Source of the DNA: Bacteroides sedimenti | GTDB lineage: Bacteria > Bacteroidota > Bacteroidia > Bacteroidales > Bacteroidaceae | Assembly: GCF_040365225.1 (NCBI RefSeq) | Contig: NZ_AP028055.1 | Coordinates: 682,001-746,000, forward strand | Direction: 5' to 3' | Length of the DNA stretch: 64,000 bases | Part shown: positions 1 to 7,383 of the stretch, piece by piece | Layout of the letters: every line of letters starts with the position of its first letter | Numbering within the stretch: position 1 is the stretch's first letter | Notes under the pieces: model-generated | Seen by the model: only the letters and a program-made list of their open reading frames with translations | Told to the model about the DNA's origin: nothing | The model's database searches: none | Made by a program: the position numbers and the translations under genes

Positions 1-1
1 T

Positions 2-1435
2 TTAACTAATACAAATCAGCATATTGCTTTTTTGCGTAATGTAGCTCGTGGTGCTTCGACTGAAATTGATGCAGTTTATTCAAATCCGGCCGGAGTAGCT
101 TTCATGAGTGATGGATTACATCTTTCATTGAACGGACAGAGTGCTTTCCAGACCAGAACTATAACTTCAACATTCGCACCATTCGCTGGGAATGGTGGAA
201 GTAAAATGAAAGAATTTAAAGGTGAAGCAACAGCTCCGTTTGTTCCAAGTTTTCAGGCTGCTTATAAGAATAATAATTGGACCTTTTCGGGTAGTTTCGC
301 TATAACCGGAGGGGGTGGAAAGGCTACCTTTAATGAAGGTCTACCATCTTTCGAATCTCAGGTGGCAATGATTCCGGTGCTACTTTCAAATTCAGTAATT
401 GCTGGAAGTAAACCATTTGCAGGTACAACCAGCTATGCTGTAAATAGTTACATGGAGGGTCGTCAATATATTTTTGGTCTACAATTGGGTGCGACTTATA
501 AAATATCTGATAACTTGGCAGTTTTTGGTGGAGGAAGAATGAATTACGTCAGCAATGCCTATTATGGATATTTGAAAAACATCAGAGCTAATCTTGCCGG
601 AGGTGAAATGATGAATCTGAATCAATATTTTACATCAGCAGCCAATCAATACACGACTGCTGCTTCTCAGTATACAGCAGCAGCTGCTGCAGCTACTGCT
701 GCTGGAAATACAGAATTAGCAAGTCAATATACGGCTGCAGCTTCTATGGCTACCAATGCTGCTGCAACAGCCGCAGGTGTTGCCATTAAAACTGCTGATA
801 AAGAACTGGATTGCACTCAGAGCGGGTGGGGAATTACTCCGATTATCGGTCTTGATTATAAGTTGGATAAATTTAACTTTGGTGTGAAATACGAATTTAA
901 AACCAACCTGAATGTCGAAAATAAAACAAAAATCAACACAACCGGAGTTGCGGCTTATGATCATGGAATTAATACTCCAAATGATATTCCAAGCTTGTTG
1001 ACTGTTGGTGCACAATACTCAATTCTTCCTTCATTACGCACCTCAATCGGATGGAATCATTACTTTGATAAGGATGCGGAGATGGCAAATCAGAAACAAA
1101 GATATTTGAGTGGAGACAGTAATGAGTTACTGGCTGGTGTTGAATGGGATATCACCGACAGAGTGCTAGTTAGTGGTGGTTACCAACGTACAATGTATGG
1201 TCTGGAAGATAATTATATGTCTGACATGAGTTTTACTACAAACTCTTACTCAATTGGTATGGGAGCCGCTTTTAAACTAAACAAGAGCCTGAAGCTGAAT
1301 GTAGCATATTTCTTTTCTAAATACGATGGATATACAAAAGAATCGGCTAACTATAATGGAACCACTTTGCCAGGGACTGATGTTTTTGGTCGTACAAACA
1401 AGGTGTTTGGTGTTGGTGTAGATTATTCTTTCTGA
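2..1435 (+). CDS. OmpP1/FadL-family outer-membrane transporter, 5' end outside window
   Basis: This is probably an outer-membrane beta-barrel channel for hydrophobic compounds. The reading frame is already open at base 2, and the residues before the first in-window TTG (base 32) read as family sequence, so the true start lies upstream. The segment FLRNVARGAST followed by VYSNPAG is typical of the N-terminal region of this family. Amphipathic strands fill the C-terminal half and the protein ends in DYSF, with the terminal aromatic residue expected for barrel insertion. An alanine/threonine-rich low-complexity insertion (about bases 634-780) interrupts the barrel and probably lies in an extracellular loop. 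A clear terminator follows, so the gene ends its transcription unit. The family call is confident; the substrate is unknown. Confidence 0.85.
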   Translation, partial: LTNTNQHIAFLRNVARGASTEIDAVYSNPAGVAFMSDGLHLSLNGQSAFQTRTITSTFAPFAGNGGSKMKEFKGEATAPFVPSFQAAYKNNNWTFSGSFAITGGGGKATFNEGLPSFESQVAMIPVLLSNSVIAGSKPFAGTTSYAVNSYMEGRQYIFGLQLGATYKISDNLAVFGGGRMNYVSNAYYGYLKNIRANLAGGEMMNLNQYFTSAANQYTTAASQYTAAAAAATAAGNTELASQYTAAASMATNAAATAAGVAIKTADKELDCTQSGWGITPIIGLDYKLDKFNFGVKYEFKTNLNVENKTKINTTGVAAYDHGINTPNDIPSLLTVGAQYSILPSLRTSIGWNHYFDKDAEMANQKQRYLSGDSNELLAGVEWDITDRVLVSGGYQRTMYGLEDNYMSDMSFTTNSYSIGMGAAFKLNKSLKLNVAYFFSKYDGYTKESANYNGTTLPGTDVFGRTNKVFGVGVDYSF

Positions 1436-1469
1436 TAATATATACAAGACTTACTAACTAAAATATGTA

Positions 1470-1500
1470 ATGGGCGGCCATAAGGTCGCCCATTGTTTTT
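1470..1500 (+). terminator. Rho-independent terminator after the porin
   Basis: A 10-bp stem (1470-1479 with 1484-1493, one G-T pair) closes an ATAA loop and is followed by a T-rich tail. It lies 35 bases after the porin stop codon. Confidence 0.85.
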
Positions 1501-1545
1501 CCTACTTTTAACAGTAACATCGCATTCTGTTTTCATTATAATTAC

Positions 1546-1553
1546 TAACTTTG
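1546..1553 (+). promoter_or_regulatory. Bacteroides-type -7 box (TAACTTTG) for the que operon
   Basis: The octamer fits the TAnnTTTG consensus and lies between the porin terminator and yhhQ. Transcription would start near 1560, giving a leader of about 65 nt that contains the riboswitch candidate. No strong -33 box is obvious. Confidence 0.65.
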
Positions 1554-1588
1554 CACCCAATTAAGAAATGCGATGCCTTGAATAAAGG

Positions 1589-1620
1589 TCGTGTGCTTGA
1601 ACACCACGTAAAAAACAAGA
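1589..1620 (+). ncRNA. Candidate preQ1-I riboswitch in the yhhQ leader
   Basis: The element has the H-type pseudoknot layout of class I preQ1 riboswitches. P1 pairs CGTG (1590-1593) with CACG (1605-1608). The loop TGCTTG (1594-1599) is followed by AACAC (1600-1604), which matches the ACAC segment preceding the 3' P1 strand in the B. subtilis element. After P1 comes TAAAAAA and then CAAG (1616-1619), complementary to CTTG in the loop (1596-1599), forming P2. CAAG ends four bases before the yhhQ ATG (1624), so ligand binding would be expected to mask the initiation region. The downstream genes are all in queuosine metabolism. P1 is short (4 bp). The call rests on hand alignment. Confidence 0.75.
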
Positions 1621-1623
1621 ATT

Positions 1624-2304
1624 ATGAAGAATAAAGTTTCTGTATCATTTATGCTTATGGGCATACTATTCAGTATGTGTCTTGTATTATCGAACATTCT
1701 GGCTGTTAAACAGTTTGAGATTTTGGGTTTCCCCTCTACCGCCGGATTGATAATTTTTCCCATTTCGTACGTAATTAACGACTGCATCACTGAAGTTTGG
1801 GGCTTTCGCAAAGCCAGGCTTATAATCTGGATTGCATTTGCCATTAACTTTCTGGCAATATTGCTGTTTCAAGTATCGGTCGCTCTTCCGCCTGCTGCCC
1901 ATTGGGGTATGCAAAATTCTTATGCTTCAGTACTTGCTCAAACACCTCGTATTGCATTAGCCAGCCTATTGGCTTTTCTAGTAGGATCTTTCCTGAATGC
2001 GTTTGTAATGAGTAAAATGAAAATCTTACATAAGGGCAAGAAGTTTGGTCAAAGAGCTGTTGCTTCAACCATTGTAGGTGAGCTTGCCGATACTTTTGTT
2101 TTTACTACTATCGGCTTTTTATTTGTGATACCATTGAATGTTGTGATACAGATTATCGTAGTGGAAACAGTTGCTAAAACATTGTTTGAGATACTAGTTC
2201 TTCCGGTTACACGTAGGGTGGTAGACTTTGTGAAACAGACTGAAGAAACGGATGTTTATGATACCGACATTTCTTACAGCGTAATTAAAATAAATGAAAT
2301 TTGA
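1624..2304 (+). CDS. yhhQ: Queuosine precursor transporter (YhhQ/COG1738)
   Basis: A 226-residue polytopic inner-membrane protein of the YhhQ family, which takes up queuosine precursors such as preQ0/preQ1. Several hydrophobic segments are visible (roughly residues 5-25, 38-58, 65-85, 105-125, 150-185). The segment PISYVINDCITEVWGFRKAR carries the conserved acidic and aromatic residues of this family. The stop codon overlaps the queC start by one base (TGATG), indicating translational coupling. The preQ1 riboswitch candidate immediately upstream supports the substrate assignment. Confidence 0.9.
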   Translation: MKNKVSVSFMLMGILFSMCLVLSNILAVKQFEILGFPSTAGLIIFPISYVINDCITEVWGFRKARLIIWIAFAINFLAILLFQVSVALPPAAHWGMQNSYASVLAQTPRIALASLLAFLVGSFLNAFVMSKMKILHKGKKFGQRAVASTIVGELADTFVFTTIGFLFVIPLNVVIQIIVVETVAKTLFEILVLPVTRRVVDFVKQTEETDVYDTDISYSVIKINEI

Positions 2305-2969
2305 TGAAAATGAGAAATAATGAATCGGCTGTAGTCTTGTTTAGCGGAGGACAAGATTCCACAACCTGTCTATATTGGGCTAAAAGAGAATTTAAGAAAG
2401 TATACGCCCTGTGTTTTAAATATGGTCAGAAACACCAGCTAGAAGTCGATGTTGCAAGGGCTATTGCAGAGAAAGCAGACGTAGAATTTCGTCTGATTGA
2501 TGCTTCTTTTATCAGTAGTTTAGGCAGTAGCTCGCTGACCAATAATTCCATTGAGATGGATGAAGAGAAACCTTCCGATTCATTTCCGAATACATTTGTG
2601 CCAGGTAGAAATCTGTTTTTTATAAGTATAGCAGCTGTTTTTGCACGAGAAAAAGGAGTACGTAACTTAGTGACAGGTGTATCTCAAACCGACTTCAGCG
2701 GTTATCCTGATTGTCGCGACTCATTTATTAAATCGCTCAATGTAACCCTTAATTTGGCAATGGAAGAGCAATTCCTGATTCATACACCACTTATGTGGAT
2801 TGATAAAACAGACACCTGGGCTTTGGCGGATGAACTGGAAGTGTTCGATGTGATACGAAATGAGACGTTGACCTGTTATAATGGAATACTTGCCGATGGT
2901 TGTGGCCATTGCCCTGCATGCAAACTAAGAAATAAGGGTTTACAAGAATATTTGAATAGAAGAAAATAA
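2304..2969 (+). CDS. queC: 7-cyano-7-deazaguanine (preQ0) synthase QueC
   Basis: QueC converts 7-carboxy-7-deazaguanine to preQ0 with ATP and ammonia in the cytoplasm. The PP-loop SGGQDS lies at residues 14-19, and a C-terminal zinc site is formed by four cysteines at about residues 191, 200, 203 and 206 (CGHCPAC motif). The length of 221 residues fits the family. The ATG at 2304 is chosen because it overlaps the yhhQ stop; an in-frame TTG one codon upstream is unlikely. It is the second gene of the yhhQ-queC-queF operon. Confidence 0.95.
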   Translation: MKMRNNESAVVLFSGGQDSTTCLYWAKREFKKVYALCFKYGQKHQLEVDVARAIAEKADVEFRLIDASFISSLGSSSLTNNSIEMDEEKPSDSFPNTFVPGRNLFFISIAAVFAREKGVRNLVTGVSQTDFSGYPDCRDSFIKSLNVTLNLAMEEQFLIHTPLMWIDKTDTWALADELEVFDVIRNETLTCYNGILADGCGHCPACKLRNKGLQEYLNRRK

Positions 2970-2990
2970 TTATTGGAAATAAATTGAATT

Positions 2991-3446
2991 ATGGCAGAAC
3001 TAAAAGAACAGCTCTCATTATTGGGGGGTAAAACGGAATATAAAAATGATTATGCTCCTGAAGTTTTAGAGGCTTTTGACAATAAACATCCGGGAAACGA
3101 TTATTGGGTGCAATTTAATTGTCCCGAGTTTACAAGCCTTTGCCCAATTACCGGCCAGCCTGATTTTGCGGAAATACGCATTACATATATTCCCGATGTG
3201 AAAATGGTTGAGAGTAAAAGTCTGAAACTGTATCTCTTCAGCTTTCGTAACCATGGAGCTTTCCACGAAGATTGTGTGAATATTATCATGAAAGACCTTA
3301 TTAAACTGATGGATCCTAAATACATTGAAGTAACCGGAATATTTACTCCACGTGGGGGGATTTCTATTTATCCTTACTGTAATTACGGTCGTCCGGGAAG
3401 CAAATACGAAGAAATGGCCAATTATAGGCTGATGAACAGAAAATAA
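2991..3446 (+). CDS. queF: NADPH-dependent 7-cyano-7-deazaguanine reductase QueF
   Basis: QueF reduces the preQ0 nitrile to the preQ1 amine. The 151-residue length corresponds to the short single-domain form (B. subtilis type). The catalytic cysteine is in FTSLCPITGQPD, and the E-S-K-S-LKLYLFSFRNHGAFHEDC region carries the family substrate-binding residues. It starts 21 bases after queC and closes the operon. queD and queE are not in this window. Regulation is presumably by the preQ1 element ahead of yhhQ. Confidence 0.95.
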   Translation: MAELKEQLSLLGGKTEYKNDYAPEVLEAFDNKHPGNDYWVQFNCPEFTSLCPITGQPDFAEIRITYIPDVKMVESKSLKLYLFSFRNHGAFHEDCVNIIMKDLIKLMDPKYIEVTGIFTPRGGISIYPYCNYGRPGSKYEEMANYRLMNRK

Positions 3447-3483
3447 TCATTTTGATTTTATATAATATGAGAGGCCTTTGGGT

Positions 3484-5280
3484 TTAGTTAAGTTCTAACC
3501 CAAAGGTCTCTTTTAATTTTAGTAGTTCGGGGTTTTTCTGAGCCATCATCTGAAAACGCTCTACTCTTCCGTATGCCCGGACAATTTCCTGCGGTTCGCT
3601 GACCCTTACATTCATTGTAATTTTACTGTTGTGCAACTGTCTGCGCAAGTAATTCTGGATTTCGGGAATCATTGCTGTCATGTCTTTAGCAACAATTTCA
3701 TTATCTACCACCATCTCGAAAGCAGTGTCTGATATTAGTTTTGCTGGAGAATTTTTCATTCGCATCATAATTCCTCTTTGTTCAATAGGAAGCGCATTAG
3801 CAAATTCTTGCCAGTAGTGGTTCAGGTCTCTGTCATTGATGTTATAATCTTCCTCGATAGCCCTGTTCAGTGTAGGGTTTTGTTCGGCAACCTTTGGCTG
3901 CTCATCCTGAACATTCCGGTATGGATTTTTTATAGATACACCTAGACTTCCGGCCTTCATAACCGGAATCTTCTTTTCCTCTTTTTTCTGAGGAATAGGA
4001 GATTTATGACCTATAGAGATTGTTGCTGTTTGAGCAATGTTCCTTGCAGGTTGCAAATTTGAGGCAGTCTGACTTTTGTCTGTAGCCTGAATCGTTGTCT
4101 CTTGTTGAGGCTGTCCGTTATCGGACTGATTGAATATGGGTTTTATAGCTTGTTTAGGGCCACGCCCATGGCTTTCATCTTCAGGTTCCGATGTTATCTG
4201 TGCTATTTGAATTAAGGTGAGTTCCACCAGAAAACGCTTGTTTTTACTAACTCTGTAGTTCAAATCGCACTCGTTGGCAAGCTTCATTGCCTTGTATAAG
4301 AATTTTGGAGTGCATTTTGTAGCCTGTTCTCTGTATCTTTCACGAATGCTGGCACCAACCTCAAGAAGCTGAAGGGTTTGTTCATCTCTGCTGACCAATA
4401 GATCGCGGAAATGAGAGGATAGCCCTGTAATGAAATGACCTCCCTCAAAGCCTTTGTTTAAGATGTCGTTGAAAATAAGCAGTGAATCTGCCACCTTGTT
4501 TTCAATCAGCCTGTCTGTTAGTCGGAAGTAGTATTCGTAATCAAGAACGTTCAGATTTTCAATAACACTTTTGTATTGTACATTTCCTGCTGTAAAGCTT
4601 ACTACCTGGTCGAAGATGGATAGTGCGTCACGCAGACCTCCATCCGCTTTTTGAGCAATTACGTTTAAAGCATCTGGTTCGGCATTTATACCTTCTTTTT
4701 GAGCTACGTAGGTAAGGTGCTCTACTGTGTCTTGTACGCTGATTCTGCTAAAATCGTATATCTGACACCTGGAAAGAATTGTAGGCAGTAACTTATGTTT
4801 TTCTGTTGTTGCAAGAATAAAAATTGCATGTTTTGGGGGTTCCTCCAATGTTTTCAGGAAGGCATTGAATGCCGCGGTTGAAAGCATGTGAACCTCATCG
4901 ATGATATAAACTTTGTATCTGCCTATTTGTGGCGGAATGCGTACCTGTTCTATAAGCAAACGTATATCGTCTACACTATTGTTTGAAGCTGCATCAAGTT
5001 CATGGATATTATACGAACGCTGTTCATTGAAGGCAAGGCACGATTCGCACTCATTGCAAGCTTCACCTTCGTTTGTCAGATTCAGACAGTTTATGGTTTT
5101 AGCAAAAATTCGTGCACAGGTAGTCTTGCCAACTCCTCTTGGACCACAAAAAAGATAGGCATGCGCAAGTTTTTGAGAGGCTATTGCATTCTTCAGTGTG
5201 GTGGTTAAGGACTTTTGACCAACAACAGATTCAAAAGTTGATGGACGATATTTTCGGGCCGATACGATATAATTTTCCAT
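3484..5280 (-). CDS. dnaX: DNA polymerase III subunit gamma/tau
   Basis: Clamp-loader ATPase that loads the beta clamp and couples polymerases at the replication fork. Walker A GPRGVGKT lies at residues 46-53. Zinc-binding cysteines are at 65, 75, 78 and 81. The Walker B-type IIDEVHML and the sensor segment LSRC follow. Residues from about 380 onward form a low-complexity Gln/Pro/Lys-rich linker and a tau-like C-terminal domain, giving 598 residues. It is convergent with queF (37 bases apart) and divergent from the divIC-like gene. No programmed frameshift site was identified. Confidence 0.95.
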   Translation of the reverse strand: MENYIVSARKYRPSTFESVVGQKSLTTTLKNAIASQKLAHAYLFCGPRGVGKTTCARIFAKTINCLNLTNEGEACNECESCLAFNEQRSYNIHELDAASNNSVDDIRLLIEQVRIPPQIGRYKVYIIDEVHMLSTAAFNAFLKTLEEPPKHAIFILATTEKHKLLPTILSRCQIYDFSRISVQDTVEHLTYVAQKEGINAEPDALNVIAQKADGGLRDALSIFDQVVSFTAGNVQYKSVIENLNVLDYEYYFRLTDRLIENKVADSLLIFNDILNKGFEGGHFITGLSSHFRDLLVSRDEQTLQLLEVGASIRERYREQATKCTPKFLYKAMKLANECDLNYRVSKNKRFLVELTLIQIAQITSEPEDESHGRGPKQAIKPIFNQSDNGQPQQETTIQATDKSQTASNLQPARNIAQTATISIGHKSPIPQKKEEKKIPVMKAGSLGVSIKNPYRNVQDEQPKVAEQNPTLNRAIEEDYNINDRDLNHYWQEFANALPIEQRGIMMRMKNSPAKLISDTAFEMVVDNEIVAKDMTAMIPEIQNYLRRQLHNSKITMNVRVSEPQEIVRAYGRVERFQMMAQKNPELLKLKETFGLELN

Positions 5281-5312
5281 ATTCCTGGATACATTCTATA
5301 ATTCAATCTCTG

Positions 5313-5320
5313 CAAATGTA
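5313..5320 (-). promoter_or_regulatory. -7 box (TACATTTG on minus strand) for dnaX
   Basis: The octamer fits TAnnTTTG on the minus strand, 33 bases upstream of the dnaX ATG, in the 116-base divergent spacer shared with the divIC-like gene. Confidence 0.5.
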
Positions 5321-5364
5321 CATTAAATTATCGATTAAGTAAAACGTACGTTCGGAAATATTTC

Positions 5365-5372
5365 TATCTTTG
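5365..5372 (+). promoter_or_regulatory. -7 box (TATCTTTG) for the divIC-like operon
   Basis: The octamer matches TAnnTTTG and lies 25 bases upstream of the ATG at 5397. TTCG around 5351-5354 may be part of a weak upstream box. Confidence 0.6.
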
Positions 5373-5396
5373 TAACCACGTATAACTTGATGTAAT

Positions 5397-5729
5397 ATGA
5401 TTAAACTTCTTACTATTTGGAATTTTATCAGAAGACATAAATACTGGATTACGGTATTTGTTTTTCTTGCAATCATCGGTTTTCTTGACGAAAACAGTAT
5501 GGTGCGGCGTGTTTCTAATATCCGGAAGATTAATAAACTTCACGAAGGCATTAAAGAGTATCAATCTGAATACGATGAGAATACTAGGCGCCTGAACGAA
5601 TTAACCACCAATCCTCGTTCAATAGAAAAAGTGGCTCGTGAGAAGTACCTCATGAAAAAATCGAATGAGGACATTTATGTTATCGAGGAAGAAAACACAG
5701 AAACTACAGAAAACGAAACTCAGAAATGA
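5397..5729 (+). CDS. Septum formation initiator protein (FtsB/DivIC family)
   Basis: A small bitopic division protein that in other bacteria bridges FtsQ/DivIB and FtsL in the divisome. It has a short N-terminal cytoplasmic part, one membrane segment at about residues 17-36 (YWITVFVFLAIIGFL), and a coiled coil at about 45-75 that includes the family pattern IRKINKLHEGIKEYQSEY. The tail is Glu/Thr-rich. The length of 110 residues is normal for the family. It overlaps the next gene by four bases (ATGA), so the two are probably translated together. Confidence 0.85.
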   Translation: MIKLLTIWNFIRRHKYWITVFVFLAIIGFLDENSMVRRVSNIRKINKLHEGIKEYQSEYDENTRRLNELTTNPRSIEKVAREKYLMKKSNEDIYVIEEENTETTENETQK

Positions 5730-6064
5730 AAAAATATACTTCTTTATTATTCCTTTTGGGAGCAGCGCTGGTGTTGATTGGTGCAGCCTCTTACATTACA
5801 CGCTGGACTTTATCTCCTTATGTATTTTCTGCCGGAGCTTTAATTGTTGCTTTGGTTCAAATTTTACTCACTCCTTATAATGGGAATGATCTGATTGTAA
5901 AGCGTCTTCGCCGTCAGCAGATATTGGGGGCTATCTTTCTGGTTGCTTCCGGTGTGCTGATGTTTGCACTTCCTCATGGTAACGAGTGGATGCTTTCACT
6001 TACAATTGCTGCTGTATTTGAGTTGTATGCTGCATTCCGAATGCCAAAGACAGACGTTGAATAA
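5726..6064 (+). CDS. Small four-helix membrane protein, unknown function
   Basis: A 112-residue protein with four predicted membrane segments (about residues 4-24, 29-50, 67-85, 88-104). A cytoplasmic basic loop (LIVKRLRRQQ) separates segments two and three. It is translationally coupled to the divIC-like gene, which hints at an envelope or division-linked role, but no functional motif is visible. This gene pair behind dnaX is familiar from Bacteroides genomes. Confidence 0.75.
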   Translation: MKKYTSLLFLLGAALVLIGAASYITRWTLSPYVFSAGALIVALVQILLTPYNGNDLIVKRLRRQQILGAIFLVASGVLMFALPHGNEWMLSLTIAAVFELYAAFRMPKTDVE

Positions 6065-6232
6065 TCTCTTTTAGCTCTCTCTTGCATTAAGAGATTCTTT
6101 ATAGGTCCTTAATTTTGCACGCTTAAATTAAATAGTGACATGCAAACCTTTCTATGCAAATGTTTTGAATAGGTTTTTTTATCAGAAACTTGTAATCAAA
6201 AAATAAATTCAATTCCTTGAGTTTAATTTCTC

Positions 6233-6306
6233 TTGTACAAAACAATCTATTCTTTTGTACAAGAGAATTAATTGTTCTGTACAGAAGAATGCATTGTTTT
6301 GTACAA
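6233..6306. repeat. Phased palindrome array 1 (four TGTACA palindromes, 22-bp spacing)
   Basis: Palindromes at 6233-6240, 6255-6262, 6277-6284 and 6299-6306 read TTGTACAA, TTGTACAA, CTGTACAG and TTGTACAA. Their centres are exactly 22 bp apart. Weaker palindromes (AATTAATT at 6266-6273, AATGCATT at 6288-6295) fall halfway between, so dyad centres recur every 11 bp, about one helical turn. No gene is supported here; the 95-codon open frame through it is composed of the repeat. See arrays 2 and 3. Confidence 0.8.
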
Positions 6307-6974
6307 GAGTTAATTAATCTGTGTAGTAGGAATATATATTCCCGATATACTTGTTTCGGGGCAAAAGTACTTTATCATATCCGGTGGCGAATATACTCTA
6401 TTAACCAAACAGGAAATAGGCTACCTCAAAGTATGTGTTATTTGGAAAGACTGCGAAATAAAGAACGCGAAAAAGATAAACCATCTCTATTTTCATTGCA
6501 ATAATAAGGAAGTTTTGGGATAAAAACTATTGGCGGCAGGGACACGAAGTTGCTTTGTCTATTTAAATTGAATTATATTTGTTGCAGTTTTTTCTCGATG
6601 AAGGAATCTGGTTGATAATATGTGTTAACATATAAATGTCGATAGGAATGTTATTCTGGTGTGCAATGCTAAGACTGTTAGCGTTTTACATACAAGTAAA
6701 TTATGCATTAAAAGAAATAAATATATCTAAAAATACCAAATTTTAAAAAGCATCACTACCTTCTCCGAAAATGGGAATTCATAACCGTCAATTTGAGGGG
6801 GTAAAGCACCTCTCTCTTCTGAAACGCCCTGCTGGTGGGGGTGACAAATTTCACACCGAACCATATAAAAGAACTATTTTACAGAACTTTGTCACACTGT
6901 ATAATTATTTCATATCTTTTTAATCAACCACTCATACTTCACAATCAGATGGTTCTTTTCTGTCTGCTGCAATT
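6307..6974. other. Gene-poor intergenic region with promoter-like boxes
   Basis: No convincing coding region is seen in these roughly 670 bases. There is a -7-like box on the minus strand at 6364-6371 (TACTTTTG) that would transcribe back through palindrome array 1. There is another on the plus strand at 6574-6581 (TATATTTG) with only a five-codon ORF after it. An inverted repeat, GTGACAAA (about 6840-6847) and TTTGTCAC (about 6889-6896), lies before the small ORF at 6975. A small RNA is possible but not shown. Confidence 0.4.
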
Positions 6975-7193
6975 TTGAGTCATACACAAACTTACCCGCT
7001 ATTTTCCAATGAATGCGATGAAAATCACAGAACTGGAAAAGCGGAAGTCAACTTTGATAATAATGAGATAACATCCATGCCGTTTCCTCATTTTCAGAAG
7101 AATAAAAACCATCGACCGGTCATTCAAAGACAAGATAGTAAGGATAACGACCTGGATATATTTGATGTAAAAAAGATGATGAGTGTATTTTAA
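6975..7193 (+). CDS. Small hypothetical protein (72 aa), doubtful
   Basis: A hydrophilic 72-residue frame starting at TTG with no recognised domain. The C-terminal part (DLDIFDVKKMMSVF) looks protein-like, and the stop is followed within 30 bases by a strong terminator, both slightly in favour of a real gene. Against it are the TTG start, no clear ribosome binding or promoter sequence, and the surrounding non-coding DNA. It could be the remnant of a larger gene. Confidence 0.3.
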   Translation: MSHTQTYPLFSNECDENHRTGKAEVNFDNNEITSMPFPHFQKNKNHRPVIQRQDSKDNDLDIFDVKKMMSVF

Positions 7194-7221
7194 ACAATTA
7201 TTGAGAAGCATTGGAAAGAAA

Positions 7222-7258
7222 AAAGTCCCGCTGTCTTTAAAAAGAGCAACGGGACTTT
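7222..7258. terminator. Bidirectional terminator between the small ORF and the efflux operon
   Basis: AAAGTCCCG (7222-7230) pairs with CGGGACTTT (7250-7258) around a 19-base loop with a further partial stem. A-rich sequence on the left and a weaker tail on the right suggest it mainly ends minus-strand transcripts but may serve both directions. Confidence 0.75.
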
Positions 7259-7383
7259 CAAAAACTAAGACGGGCTTTTAAGTAAAGTACCGCCATATTT
7301 TGTTTATTTCAACCAAGGAATATGACTTTTCCCTGATTAGATTTTCTACCTTCTGGTATTTACCTGAATCAATGCTACCTTAA

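Noticed and set aside
6233..6306. CRISPR array (also considered for 28311-28389 and 51993-52071)
   Set aside because: Units are 8-16-bp palindromes at 22-23 bp, with only four units and no cas genes; spacers are too short and partly palindromic.
6217..6504. 95-codon plus-strand open frame
   Set aside because: It begins inside and reads through palindrome array 1, has no family resemblance, and its composition reflects the repeat.
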